From assembly GCA_002346535.1 (NCBI GenBank), contig DDZZ01000060.1, positions 11,885-75,884 on the forward strand: a DNA stretch of 64,000 bases. The letters are read 5' to 3'. Shown here in pieces: positions 54,502 through 64,000 of this stretch. The position numbers and the translations under genes are program-made. The DNA comes from Opitutales bacterium UBA2995. GTDB lineage: Bacteria; Verrucomicrobiota; Verrucomicrobiia; Opitutales; UBA2995. The notes beneath the pieces are model-generated. The model was not told where the DNA came from. It did no database searches and saw nothing but the letters and a program-made list of their open reading frames with translations. Position 1 is the first letter of the stretch. The number at the start of each line of letters is the position of its first letter.

Positions 54502-56010
54502 ATGCCCAAAGCCCTATCAGCGAATCCAACCATGGACGACATCATCTCCCTCTGCAAACGCCGAGGGTTTATTTTCCAATCATCAGAAATTTATGGTGGG
54601 ATCAACGGATTTTACGACTATGGCCCATTAGGAGTTGAGCTTCGAAAAAATATAAAGGACGCGTGGTGGAAGGACATGGTCCATGGCCGGGACGATATTG
54701 TCGGGCAGGATGCATCGATCATCATGCACCCCAACGCGTGGGAAGCATCAGGGCACGTGGATAGTTTTACGGATCCTATGGTGGACTGCAAAGAGTCCAA
54801 AATGCGCTATCGAGCAGACCACCTTTTGTGGGCACCGATATTCGTTGAAGGGGAAACAATCGGTTATGTATCGACCCTAGAAGGACCAGAGTCTCAATCT
54901 GACGCTGAAAAAAAAGCCAATGACCTTAAGCGGAAAGCAGCGAAGCAGGGAGAACTGGCTGCGATCGAACTGAAAGAATACCTCGAAGCAACACCCGACC
55001 TTTACGACCTGATCCCCTCGCCTGCCACCGGGAAACCAGGATCGCTGACTCCGCCTCGTGAGTTTAACATGATGTTCCAAACCTACGTAGGAGCCTTAAA
55101 GGACGATTCAGCAATCGCCTACCTTCGCCCGGAAACAGCACAGGGCATTTTCGCCAACTTCAAAAACGTTTTGGACACCGCCCGCGTAAAAATCCCCTTC
55201 GGGATTGCACAAGTAGGGAAAGCTTTTCGAAACGAAATTACCCCCAAGAATTTTATCTTCCGTTCCCGCGAGTTTGAACAGATGGAAATAGAATACTTCA
55301 TCGAGGCTGATGAAGGTGCCTGGGAAGACTACTACCATCAATGGATTGGGACTCGAATGGAGTGGCACAAGACCATCGGGTTAAAAGAAGAGTTGTTAAG
55401 CACTCACGTCCATCCAAAGGATAAACTAGCCCATTACTCGCGCGCCTGCACCGATATCATGTTTGAATTTCCGTTCGGCGTACAGGAGTTGGAAGGCATC
55501 GCCGCTCGCGGTAATTATGATCTGAGTCAGCACCAAAAGCATTCAGGTAAATCTATGGAGTACTTCGACGACGTGAAGCGTGAAAAATATATCCCCCACG
55601 TGATTGAACCATCCCTGGGCGTAGACCGTACCTTGCTTGCTATAATGTGTTCCGCCTACGCTGTCGAGGAAGTCGATGGCGAAACTCGCAACGTCCTCAA
55701 ATTTGCACCTAGGATTGCACCGATCAAAGCGGCCGTATTCCCATTGATGAAAAACAAACCGGAGATTGTCGAAATGTCCCGCCGTATTTACGACTCACTC
55801 CGTAAGCGTTACTACGTTTTCTACGATCAGGCAGGGGCAATTGGTCGCCGGTACCGCCGAATGGATGAAGCGGGTACGCCCTATTGCATCACTGTTGATT
55901 TTGATTCGATTGAAGATGGTACGGTTACTCTAAGGGATCGGGATTCCATGGAACAGGTCCGTCTTCCAGAGGTTGAGATTGCATCCTATATCGATGAGCG
56001 CGTTTTATAA
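54502..56010 (+). CDS. glyQS: Glycyl-tRNA synthetase, alpha2 type
   Basis: A 502-residue class II synthetase of the single-chain alpha2 kind, unlike the alpha2beta2 GlyQ/GlyS pair of E. coli. Motifs: SLCKRRGFIFQSSEIYGGIN with FYDYGPLGVELRKNIKDAWW, motif 2 around IPFGIAQVGKAFRNEITPKN and FRSREFEQMEIEYF, and motif 3 around VIEPSLGVDRTLLAIMCSAY. A C-terminal anticodon-binding domain closes the protein (FYDQAGAIGRRYRRMDEAGT). The ATG at 54502 gives the short leader MPKALSANPTMDDIISLCKR; the second ATG at 54532 is a possible alternative. Confidence 0.95.
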   Translation: MPKALSANPTMDDIISLCKRRGFIFQSSEIYGGINGFYDYGPLGVELRKNIKDAWWKDMVHGRDDIVGQDASIIMHPNAWEASGHVDSFTDPMVDCKESKMRYRADHLLWAPIFVEGETIGYVSTLEGPESQSDAEKKANDLKRKAAKQGELAAIELKEYLEATPDLYDLIPSPATGKPGSLTPPREFNMMFQTYVGALKDDSAIAYLRPETAQGIFANFKNVLDTARVKIPFGIAQVGKAFRNEITPKNFIFRSREFEQMEIEYFIEADEGAWEDYYHQWIGTRMEWHKTIGLKEELLSTHVHPKDKLAHYSRACTDIMFEFPFGVQELEGIAARGNYDLSQHQKHSGKSMEYFDDVKREKYIPHVIEPSLGVDRTLLAIMCSAYAVEEVDGETRNVLKFAPRIAPIKAAVFPLMKNKPEIVEMSRRIYDSLRKRYYVFYDQAGAIGRRYRRMDEAGTPYCITVDFDSIEDGTVTLRDRDSMEQVRLPEVEIASYIDERVL

Positions 56011-56068
56011 TTTTGATGTGGCAAACCTTGCGAAGGCCGTTCTCAAAGGGGGACGGATTTTTCTGGAA

Positions 56069-56141
56069 CTGTAAAAGGGGCTTTATCCCTCGATTAATCA
56101 TCGGCCACGAACGCAATCGTCGCATAAAGCCCCTCCTACAG
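56069..56141. repeat. REP-like inverted repeat
   Basis: Left arm CTGTAAAAGGGGCTTTATCC at 56069, right arm complementary to it at 56117-56141, whose reverse complement begins CTGTAGGAGGGGCTTTATGC. Arms of about 25 bases with a few mismatches flank a loop of about 23 bases. The TGTAGGAG...CTTT...GCGA pattern resembles the repeat at 50820-50879. It lies just past glyQS and at the start of a decayed region. Confidence 0.65.
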
Positions 56142-56146
56142 TTTGA

Positions 56147-57660
56147 TTGCATGAAAACTGGATGGTGGAGCAAATGCCCAGTGGTTCAGTCGAAGTCAAT
56201 AATGGGAAGCTCGAGATCATTGATGCCAAGGGCTGCACAGTGTGGTTTCGCCATAAGATGGAATCTCCGGTTCTAATTGAATATGAAGTACGCATGATTA
56301 AGTCAAATGGTCCCTACCATAACACACGGGACCTCAACTGCTTCTGGATGTCGGTCGATCCCATTTATCCTATGGACATCTTTCGCAATACCACCCGAAC
56401 AGGACAATTCCGAACCTACGATCGCCTTCGGCACTACTATGTGGGCTAAGGACGTATCTAAATACCCAAACTCGATTTCGGAAGTACAACGGTTTAGGTG
56501 AACGTCATTTATTCCCCCAACACGATTTAAGTCACCCGGAGTTCATAATCACTCCCAATAAGACGATGAAGGATACTCCGTCAGGCAAGGGTCAGCGGGA
56601 AGGGTGCCGTTCTTGCTTGTATACATGGAAATTTATCCAGAGAATCCAAATGGAGAACCCATCACTTATTTCGAGTTTGAGAATGGAGTTCCCGGTTGGG
56701 GCTATGTCGTTGTAGTGGCCCGAGATGGCAGCAATCCTCGCTACGTCAAGGAGCGTGTTCTGGGAGGAGACCACGATGGAACTCGACAGCAGTGGATTGA
56801 TAATGACCAACTCATCTATGGCGTGGAGAACGAGGCATTCAATCATCGCAAACATAAAGGATAAGAGCAGCCGCAGGGTCGAAGGCTCCATCGGCATGTT
56901 GTCAGAAGCCAATCGAAATGGTCTGACTCACAATAATTACCCGGTCAGCAAGTACGGGAAGAAAACGAAACCATCCGAAATGATGATCATGGGCCTTGCC
57001 GAGGGAACCACGCAGACACTGATCAATGTGATGGAAATGATCCCCATGCACCCCCGTCGCGATATCATTTCAGATCCTCAATGGAAGGATATGGGAGTCT
57101 TCAAACATCCCAAGTGGTCACCGCACGATAAGCAACTTTTCTGGATCTACATGCTGGAAATGAAGGGCACCCATAAGAAACTCGTGAAATCAGCCCTCCT
57201 TGCCGATAGTGATGGAGGAAACAAACGCTATATTTTCAAAGTCGGTCAGTATTCGATGTGGTCGGACAACGAAAACCTGCTGGCAAACCCAGCTTCATTC
57301 ATCGGGATAATCCATCGGCTCAGGATGTGATGATTCATCCTACTAATGGCAATGATGTCTATCCGCTTATTTGAGATGCGCTGGCCTTCACGGATCAATC
57401 AACTCGGACAAACCCTTATTCGAGACCGATATCCAGAACTGGCTGGAAAAGGGACCACCTGCCGTACTGCTCTAGGACGTAGCATCTGGAGACTATCGAG
57501 CGCTCGCTCGCATGCGTGGTGCCAAAAGCGATCCGAAAAACGATATTCACCCACATCCGACCTGGTCGAGAGACGGAGGGACATATATTTTAACGGGACT
57601 GATACGGGGAAAGCCGCGAATATTAAATAAATCTTTCCAATTTTGCGTTTCGCCCAATCG
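56147..57660 (+). pseudogene. Decayed DUF6250 and TolB-like propeller genes, fused by deletion
   Basis: In the 1.86 kb between glyQS and gltB. Bases 56147-56449 read VEQMPSGSVEVNNGKLEIID, IEYEVRMIKSNGPYHN and DLNCFWMSVDPIYPMDIF, as in DUF6250 domains; stops follow. From about 56604 other frames read VVVVARDGSNPRYVKERVLG, then LSEANRNGLTHNNYPVSKYG and FKHPKWSPHDKQLFWIYML, a WD40/TolB-like propeller (oligogalacturonide-lyase style). Near 57510 comes MRGAKSDPKNDIHPHPTWSR. Many shifts and stops break it. Both halves look like polysaccharide-utilisation genes. After 57660 to gltB I see nothing else recognisable. Confidence 0.7.
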
Positions 57661-57874
57661 CCAAGGAGTAAGCGAAGCAAAGGGAAAGGGCGGCTTGACT
57701 AGTCAGCAATTTTAGTGCTTTATTAGCAAGGAGATAGCGTTTTGAGGCTGCTTGGAGCAGTTATTACCACTTTCGGCAAAAGAGGAATTAGCTGGTGCAA
57801 ACTCTTTAAAAGCCTGACAAAGGGTTCCAGGGCAACTTGGATAACATTCGCCTATCTCTAAATTGGACTTTGGA

Positions 57875-60800
57875 ATGAGTGAAACCGACATAGTACAGCA
57901 GGGACTTTATCGTCCCGAATTTGAACACGATAGCTGCGGTATTGGCTTTGTCGCGAATTTAAAAGGCGAGAAATCCCACGCAATAGTAAACAATGCATTA
58001 AGCATGCTCTGCAATATGGAGCATCGTGGCGGCACTGGATACGACGTAGCTAGCGGAGACGGCGCAGGCATCCTCATCCAAATTCCTCATGAATTTTTAT
58101 CTGAGGACTGCGAAATCCGTGGTATCGCCCTTCCGGAAGCCAGAGAGTACGGAGTAGGCATGGTATTCTTTCCTGCAGAAAAAGAATGTAGAAAATCCTG
58201 TCGCGCACTACTTTCTGACCATATTCACGAATTAGGGCTTACCTTAATTGGCTATCGCCACGTTCCCAAGGACAACAGTATTATTGGCCAAGCCGCCCTC
58301 GAGACCGAACCGCAAATTGAACAGGTGTTTATTGGCAAGACGGGAGGCATCTCCAACGATGAATTCGAGCGTAAGCTCTACGTCCTGAGAAATTACACGA
58401 TTCACACGGCGCATGATTCGATCGAAAATGCCAAGGACAATTTCTACATTGTGTCCATGTCCTCACGGACAATTGCCTACAAGGGACAATTTACAACAGA
58501 CCAAGTCCGGCAATATTACTTAGACCTTCAGGATGAGAGAACGGTGTCGGCTTTGGCCATGTTCCACTCTCGCTTCTCCACCAATACATTTCCTTCCTGG
58601 AAGTTGGCACAGCCCTTCCGCTACCTCTCGCACAACGGCGAGATCAATACGGTAATGGGCAACATCAACTGGATGCGTGCAAGGGAAGCGCTCCTTGAAA
58701 GCATCCATTTTACTCCGGAAGAATTGAAAATGATTCACCCGGTGAGCGACAAGGCGATGTCCGATTCGGCGAATCTGGACATGGTTATCGAATTGCTCGT
58801 CTTGAGCGGCCGCCCGATCGCGCAAGTCATGATGATGGTTATTCCGGAAGCCTGGCAAACCCAGAAAGACATGGATCCCGTAAAGCGTGCTTTCTATGAG
58901 TACTATTCCTGCATCATGGAACCATGGGATGGCCCGGCATCGATTTCTTTCACTGACGGCAAAGTCATCGGAGCAACACTCGACAGAAACGGCCTTCGTC
59001 CATCCCGTTACTTGGTAACGGATGACGACATGGTAGTAATGGGTTCTGAAACGGGATCTCTGGGCATCGATCCTTCACGAGTTGTCAAAAAAGGACGCCT
59101 ACAGCCAGGCAAGATTTTCATCGCCGACCTCGAACAGGGCCGGATCATTTCCGACGAGGCAGTGAAAGCCGAAATGTGTTCACGCCATCCCTACGGTGAA
59201 TGGCTTAAACAGCATAAAATTAACCTGGATGAATTGCCAACACCCGAACAGGAGCAACGCCATTCAAAAGAACGTTCGCTCAAGAAGCGCCAGAAAGCCT
59301 TCGGATACACTCAGGAGGATCTGAACATCATATTCAAACAAATGGTTGGTACTGGCAAAGAACCTTTGGGCTCAATGGGTGCAGATAACCCACTGGCAAT
59401 TCTTTCGGATAGACCGCAGCAACTGTCCAATTACTTTAAGCAGTTGTTCGCCCAGGTCACAAATCCTCCTATTGATCCGATCCGGGAGGAGATGGTTATG
59501 TCTCTGCAGAGCTACATGGGAGGTTCCCTGAACTTACTCGATGAAACGCCCAGGCATTGCCACAAAGTGGAAATTACCCAGCCAGTTTTATCCAACGAAG
59601 AGCTTCAGAAAATCCGCTACATTGACCACGACCATTTCCAATCCAAGACCATCGAATGTATTTTTCGTGCAACCGAAGAACCGGGCGCCTTGAAAGACGC
59701 CTTGGACCGTATTTGCCGATATGCTAAAGATGGTGTGCTGGATGGTTTTTCTATCATAATCTTGACCGACCGCGGTATGGATAGTGACCATGCGGCGATT
59801 CCCTCGCTTTTAGCAACGGGCGCCGTTCACCATTATCTTATTCGCGAAGGTTTGCGTGCCAAAGCAGATTTAATTGTCGAAGCGGGAGATATTCGTGAAA
59901 CACACCACTTCGCTACAGTAATTGGGTATGGTGCTTCAGCTGTGAATCCTTACCTGGCTATTAAGACCCTCGGGGATCTCAAAGAAAAAGGCATAATCGA
60001 TCCGCTGCTAAGCGACGCGGACCTTTTCAAGCGTTACAAAAAAGCCGTCAATAGTGGCTTGCTGAAGATTTTTTCCAAAATGGGGATTTCTACCCTGCAA
60101 TCGTACCAAGGAGCTCAGATCTTTGAGGCCCTGGGAATTTGCACGGACGTTATCGATCAATACTTCGCAGGAACAGTAAGTCGTGTCGAAGGTCTCGGGC
60201 TCGATGAAATTGCCCGGGAGGCACTGATGAAGCACCGAGAAGGATTTCCGCAGGAGGACAACCTAGTGGAAAGCAATGTGCTGGATTCCGGTGGTGATTA
60301 TGCTTGGCGGTTAGGAGGAGAACGACATCTGTTCAATCCAACCACGATCCGGTTATTGCACCATTCCGCCGCATCCAACGATCGGGATATGTTCGACGAT
60401 TACACAGAAGCGGTCGACAACCAATCCCGAGATGCCTTTACCCTTCGCGGGCTGATGGACTTCAAATACGATCGGCCATCGATTTCAATTGAAGAGGTGG
60501 AATCGGCAGAAAATATTTTTCGACGCTTCGCGACCGGCGCGATGTCTTTTGGCTCCATTTCCTGGGAAGCACATACCACTCTTGCCAAAGCCATGAACCA
60601 TCTTGGCGGTAAAAGCAACAGCGGCGAGGGGGGCGAGGATCCAATCCGCTACAAACGGGATGAAAATGGCGACTTGGCCATGTCGAAAATTAAACAGGTG
60701 GCATCTGGAAGATTCGGGGTGACGTCCTATTATCTGGCGAACGCCAACGAGCTGCAGATTAAAATGGCTCAAGGCGCCAAGCCAGGAGAAGGTGGTCAGC

Positions 60801-62476
60801 TACCTGGACACAAAGTGGACGCCTGGATTGGAAGAGTTCGAGGATCCACGCCGGGCGTTGGACTTATCTCTCCTCCGCCTCACCACGATATTTATTCAAT
60901 TGAGGATCTGGCCCAGCTAATTTATGACCTTAAAAACTCCAACCGGCTGGCACGGATCAATGTCAAGCTAGTATCAGAGGCTGGTGTTGGAACGGTCGCA
61001 GCAGGCGTTTGCAAAGGCTACGCCGACGTCGTCCTTATTTCAGGGCACGACGGGGGAACTGGAGCTTCTCCGCTGAGTTCGATCAAACACGCTGGACTGC
61101 CTTGGGAGCTTGGACTATCCGAAACACACCAGACATTAGTCCGGAACAAGCTGAGAAACCGAATCGTCGTGCAAACCGATGGACAGTTAAAAACGCCAAG
61201 GGATTTGGCAATCGCCACCCTACTGGGAGCAGAAGAATGGGGCGTCGCATCTGCCGCTCTAGTGGTAGAAGGCTGCATCATGATGCGTAAGTGTCATTTG
61301 AATACATGTCCCGTAGGCATTGCCACGCAGAACCGCGAGCTTCGTAAGCGATACGCCGGCAAGGTGGAGCACGTGATCAATTTCTTTACCATGATGGTTG
61401 AAGGCTTGCGGGAAATTATGGCTGACTTGGGCTTCCGCAATATAAACGAGATGGTAGGCCAAACCCAATGTCTAAAATTTCGTGACCATATCGATCACTG
61501 GAAGTATAAGCATTTGGATCTGTCCCCCATTCTGCACAAGGAAGGTGCCCGTGAAGGAGATGGACTACATCACGCCATCCCACAGGAGCATTTGATTCAC
61601 GATATTATCGACAGACAGCTTATGAAGGATGCGGCCGAATCTGTCGCGAATAAGAAGCCAGTCAAACTCGATTACAAGATCGTGAATACCGACCGCACGG
61701 TGGGCGCCATGTTGTCTAACGAAATCTCCAAAAAATATGATGGAGACGGACTACCGGAAGGAACAATCGATGTGAAGTTCCGAGGAGCTGCCGGACAGAG
61801 TTTCGGTTGCTTCACAGCCAAAGGGGTCCGCTTCGAACTCGAAGGGGATTCTAACGATTACTTCGGTAAAGGACTTTCTGGTGGAACTTTGATCGTGTAT
61901 CCCGATAGAAAAGCACCGTTCAAAGCACGAGAGAACATAATCATCGGCAATGTAGCCTTCTTCGGGGGAACCGGAGGAAATGCTTACATTCGGGGAATCG
62001 CCGGAGAACGCTTCTGCGTGCGAAACTCAGGCGTCACAGCTGTTGTTGAAGGAGTCGGCGACCACGGTTGCGAATACATGACCGGCGGGAAGGCGGTCAT
62101 ATTGGGAGAAACCGGGCGAAACTTTGCTGCGGGAATGTCCGGCGGCATTGCTTACGTGCTCGATCGTTACGGCAAATTCGAACGGCGTTGTAACATGGAA
62201 ATGATTCAGCTCGGATCGGTTGAAAAGGCTGAAGAGATTGAAGACTTGAGGGCCCTGATCGAAAACCATCTTGAATTTACGAAGTCGGATGTTGCCAAAG
62301 AAATTCTAACCGATTGGGGAAACAGCCTGGCACAATTTGTCAGGGTGATGCCCGTCGATTACGAACGCATGCTCGGCTATATGGAAGAAGCGCGCGCCAC
62401 CAACAAATTCGATAATGAATACGACGTGGCTGTCGAAGCATTTGACATGCACCTGCGTCAATTAGCAGCACAATAA
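57875..62476 (+). CDS. gltB: Glutamate synthase (NADPH) large subunit
   Basis: About 1533 residues from ATG 57875; the frame is open from a TTG at 57863. After a 20-residue propeptide, Cys21 in EHDSCGIGFVANLKGEKSHA is the N-terminal nucleophile of the glutaminase domain. The central and FMN-binding synthase domains follow (KPGEGGQLPGHKVDAWIGRV, LISGHDGGTGASPLSSIKHA). The 3Fe-4S cysteines are in MMRKCHLNTCPVGIATQNRE. The C-terminal GXGXG beta-helix carries GNVAFFGGTGGNAYIRGIAG. It transfers glutamine amide nitrogen to 2-oxoglutarate. It is followed by gltD after 25 bases. Confidence 0.97.
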   Translation: MSETDIVQQGLYRPEFEHDSCGIGFVANLKGEKSHAIVNNALSMLCNMEHRGGTGYDVASGDGAGILIQIPHEFLSEDCEIRGIALPEAREYGVGMVFFPAEKECRKSCRALLSDHIHELGLTLIGYRHVPKDNSIIGQAALETEPQIEQVFIGKTGGISNDEFERKLYVLRNYTIHTAHDSIENAKDNFYIVSMSSRTIAYKGQFTTDQVRQYYLDLQDERTVSALAMFHSRFSTNTFPSWKLAQPFRYLSHNGEINTVMGNINWMRAREALLESIHFTPEELKMIHPVSDKAMSDSANLDMVIELLVLSGRPIAQVMMMVIPEAWQTQKDMDPVKRAFYEYYSCIMEPWDGPASISFTDGKVIGATLDRNGLRPSRYLVTDDDMVVMGSETGSLGIDPSRVVKKGRLQPGKIFIADLEQGRIISDEAVKAEMCSRHPYGEWLKQHKINLDELPTPEQEQRHSKERSLKKRQKAFGYTQEDLNIIFKQMVGTGKEPLGSMGADNPLAILSDRPQQLSNYFKQLFAQVTNPPIDPIREEMVMSLQSYMGGSLNLLDETPRHCHKVEITQPVLSNEELQKIRYIDHDHFQSKTIECIFRATEEPGALKDALDRICRYAKDGVLDGFSIIILTDRGMDSDHAAIPSLLATGAVHHYLIREGLRAKADLIVEAGDIRETHHFATVIGYGASAVNPYLAIKTLGDLKEKGIIDPLLSDADLFKRYKKAVNSGLLKIFSKMGISTLQSYQGAQIFEALGICTDVIDQYFAGTVSRVEGLGLDEIAREALMKHREGFPQEDNLVESNVLDSGGDYAWRLGGERHLFNPTTIRLLHHSAASNDRDMFDDYTEAVDNQSRDAFTLRGLMDFKYDRPSISIEEVESAENIFRRFATGAMSFGSISWEAHTTLAKAMNHLGGKSNSGEGGEDPIRYKRDENGDLAMSKIKQVASGRFGVTSYYLANANELQIKMAQGAKPGEGGQLPGHKVDAWIGRVRGSTPGVGLISPPPHHDIYSIEDLAQLIYDLKNSNRLARINVKLVSEAGVGTVAAGVCKGYADVVLISGHDGGTGASPLSSIKHAGLPWELGLSETHQTLVRNKLRNRIVVQTDGQLKTPRDLAIATLLGAEEWGVASAALVVEGCIMMRKCHLNTCPVGIATQNRELRKRYAGKVEHVINFFTMMVEGLREIMADLGFRNINEMVGQTQCLKFRDHIDHWKYKHLDLSPILHKEGAREGDGLHHAIPQEHLIHDIIDRQLMKDAAESVANKKPVKLDYKIVNTDRTVGAMLSNEISKKYDGDGLPEGTIDVKFRGAAGQSFGCFTAKGVRFELEGDSNDYFGKGLSGGTLIVYPDRKAPFKARENIIIGNVAFFGGTGGNAYIRGIAGERFCVRNSGVTAVVEGVGDHGCEYMTGGKAVILGETGRNFAAGMSGGIAYVLDRYGKFERRCNMEMIQLGSVEKAEEIEDLRALIENHLEFTKSDVAKEILTDWGNSLAQFVRVMPVDYERMLGYMEEARATNKFDNEYDVAVEAFDMHLRQLAAQ

Positions 62477-62501
62477 CAATTCGATATCAGCTTTTTCAAA
62501 A

Positions 62502-63992
62502 ATGGGCAACCCTACCGGATTTTTAGAAATTAACAGAAACCTCCCCAGGGACCGGGATCCTGTTCTTCGTGTTGGAGATTGGGATGAAGTGCACACCGAG
62601 ATGGCAGTCAGCGATATTCAAGCGCAGGCCTCCCGGTGTATGGATTGCGGAGTCCCTTTCTGTATGGCCGCCGAATCCGACAAGGGTCAGGGAATCGCCG
62701 GTTGCCCGGTTAATAATTTAATACCGGAATGGAATGACTTGGTCTACCATGGACTTTGGAAGGACGCATTGGCGCGTCTGCTCAAAACAAACAACTTTCC
62801 AGAATTTACTGGGAGAGTCTGCCCGGCGCCTTGCGAAAGTTCCTGCGTATTGGGCATTAACACGCCTCCAGTGACTATCAAGCACCACGAAGTTTCCATT
62901 ATCGATCGTGGATTTGAAATGGATTGGGTACATCCCAATCCACCAGAAGAACGAACCGGAAAAACCGTGGCTGTCATTGGCTCCGGACCGGCAGGATTAG
63001 CTTGCGCCGCGCAACTTAATCAAGCGGGTCACTTGGTTACAGTTTACGAACGTGCCGACCGTCCTGGAGGATTGCTGATGTATGGCATTCCGAACATGAA
63101 GCTGGAAAAACACATTGTGGAACGTCGCCTCAAGCTTCTCGAGGATGAAGGTGTTATATTTGTATGCAATACGACGATTGGCAAAGACATCCCGGCAAGC
63201 CAGTTAAAGAAGGATTTTGATTCGGTGGTCATCTGCACAGGAGCCACCGTTCCCCGAAGCCTGCCAGTCGAAGGAAGCGATTTGAAAGGAGTGCACTTTG
63301 CCATGGAATTCCTCGGAGGAAACACCAAGAGCCTAATGGACAGTAACCTTGAGGATGGAAACTATATTTCAGCAAAAGATAAAAATGTGGTTGTCATTGG
63401 CGGAGGAGATACGGGCACCGACTGTGTGGGCACAGCCCTTCGTCATGGGTGCAAGCACGTAGAGCAATTGGAGATTATGCCCGAACCGCCCAACTCGAGA
63501 ACTGCCGGCAATCCGTGGCCTCAATACGCCCGAATCCTGAAAGTCGATTACGGCCAGGAAGAAGCAATTGCTATCCAGGGTGATGACCCCCGGGCCTATT
63601 TGGTAACGACCAAAAAATTTGAAGGAGACGATCAAGGGAATGTGCAAGCGCTGCACACCTGCACAATTGAATGGCAACGTCAGGAAGGTCGACACATGAT
63701 TCCGGTCGATGTACCGGGAACAGAAAAAATTATTCCTGCGGACCTTGTTCTTCTAGCCATGGGATTTTTGGGGCCCGAAAGCGGTCCGCTGGATCAACTA
63801 GGCGTTGAGAAAGATGCACGATCGAACGCCAAGGCTATTTACGGTAGATACAACACTAACGTGGAAGGAGTCTTCGTCGCTGGAGATGCTCGCCGTGGCC
63901 AGAGCCTGATTGTATGGGCCATCAACGAAGGCCGTGGAGCGGCCCAGGCAGTGGACCGTTACCTGATGGGCAAGTCTTATCTGCCCAGGTAA
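62502..63992 (+). CDS. gltD: Glutamate synthase (NADPH) small subunit
   Basis: A 496-residue flavoprotein that passes electrons from NADPH to GltB. The N-terminal Fe-S domain has cysteines in SRCMDCGVPFCMAAESDKGQ, GCPVNNLIPEWNDLVYHG and GRVCPAPCESSCVLG. The FAD site is VAVIGSGPAGLACAAQLNQA, and the NADPH site is VVVIGGGDTGTDCVGTALRH. The C-terminal FVAGDARRGQSLIVWAINEG closes the FAD fold. It is complete and ends eight bases before the right edge of the window. It is in one operon with gltB. Confidence 0.97.
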   Translation: MGNPTGFLEINRNLPRDRDPVLRVGDWDEVHTEMAVSDIQAQASRCMDCGVPFCMAAESDKGQGIAGCPVNNLIPEWNDLVYHGLWKDALARLLKTNNFPEFTGRVCPAPCESSCVLGINTPPVTIKHHEVSIIDRGFEMDWVHPNPPEERTGKTVAVIGSGPAGLACAAQLNQAGHLVTVYERADRPGGLLMYGIPNMKLEKHIVERRLKLLEDEGVIFVCNTTIGKDIPASQLKKDFDSVVICTGATVPRSLPVEGSDLKGVHFAMEFLGGNTKSLMDSNLEDGNYISAKDKNVVVIGGGDTGTDCVGTALRHGCKHVEQLEIMPEPPNSRTAGNPWPQYARILKVDYGQEEAIAIQGDDPRAYLVTTKKFEGDDQGNVQALHTCTIEWQRQEGRHMIPVDVPGTEKIIPADLVLLAMGFLGPESGPLDQLGVEKDARSNAKAIYGRYNTNVEGVFVAGDARRGQSLIVWAINEGRGAAQAVDRYLMGKSYLPR

Positions 63993-64000
63993 ATGAAAAG

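Noticed and set aside
1..64000. CRISPR array, prophage or insertion sequence
   Set aside because: No regularly spaced repeats, integrase, transposase, capsid or terminase genes were seen on either strand.

Overview
The window reads as a chromosomal segment of a verrucomicrobial bacterium, most likely a marine Opitutae/Puniceicoccales-type lineage. This is inferred from protein style: the Verrucomicrobia/Planctomycetes-type MoxR-DUF58-VWA-DUF4159 cluster, an OleC/OleD pair, an alpha2-type glycyl-tRNA synthetase, and remnants of DUF6250, LRR_5 and redoxin/PHM-like secreted proteins. No 16S rRNA gene is present to confirm it. I see no phage, IS element, integrase or CRISPR array.

Layout: 1-2.8 kb (+) holds the end of a SUF iron-sulfur operon (sufB 3' end, sufD, sufT) and a clpP paralogue. 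2.9-5.5 kb (-) holds infC, an N-acetylmuramoyl-L-alanine amidase and a fluoride channel, with an A-type Fe-S carrier gene upstream. 5.6-11.3 kb (-) is a tight housekeeping operon, ribBA-ribH-nusB-ftsY-aroB-hypothetical-pdxA, with many 4-base stop/start overlaps. 11.7-17.0 kb (-) carries a DUF3108 protein, glycogen phosphorylase and mutL. 17.6-22.9 kb has a DUF255 thioredoxin-like protein (+), an exported nucleoside-phosphorylase-like protein and argH (-), and folE (+). 23.6-35.3 kb (-) is a seven-gene, nearly gapless operon: MoxR ATPase, DUF58, BatA-like VWA protein, giant Gln/Glu-rich membrane protein, second VWA membrane protein, HEAT-repeat protein, DUF4159 protein. It is the best candidate in the window for a multi-component system of unresolved function. 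35.6-43.1 kb mixes mogA, a methyltransferase, a PhoD phosphatase, an SMP-30 lactonase, a membrane protein, a Nudix hydrolase and a LysM protein. 43.5-50.1 kb has tRNA-Arg(CCT), rpsR, a Sua5-type threonylcarbamoyl-AMP synthase, a CNNM/CBS protein, hisC and two RNA methyltransferases. 50.9-54.4 kb has oleD and oleC (long-chain olefin or beta-lactone pathway), and 54.5-64 kb has glycyl-tRNA synthetase and gltB-gltD.

A striking feature is gene decay confined to accessory genes. At least eight remnants lie between intact housekeeping genes: an HPt domain without its phospho-acceptor His, a redoxin/PHM-like protein, an unidentified gene at 37.2-37.5 kb, a histidine-kinase ATPase domain with a TAG stop, the first 42 residues of a probable LRR_5 surface protein, a YfbK/DUF3520 tail, a secreted-protein domain between oleD and oleC, and a DUF6250/beta-propeller pair. 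Sensing and secreted functions appear to be eroding. Two intact proteins also have degenerate second activities: the GTP cyclohydrolase II half of RibBA has lost its zinc cysteines, and MutL has lost the endonuclease motif. Two REP-like inverted repeats lie in the decayed stretches, and an unusual inverted repeat could sequester the start of the 42-codon remnant.
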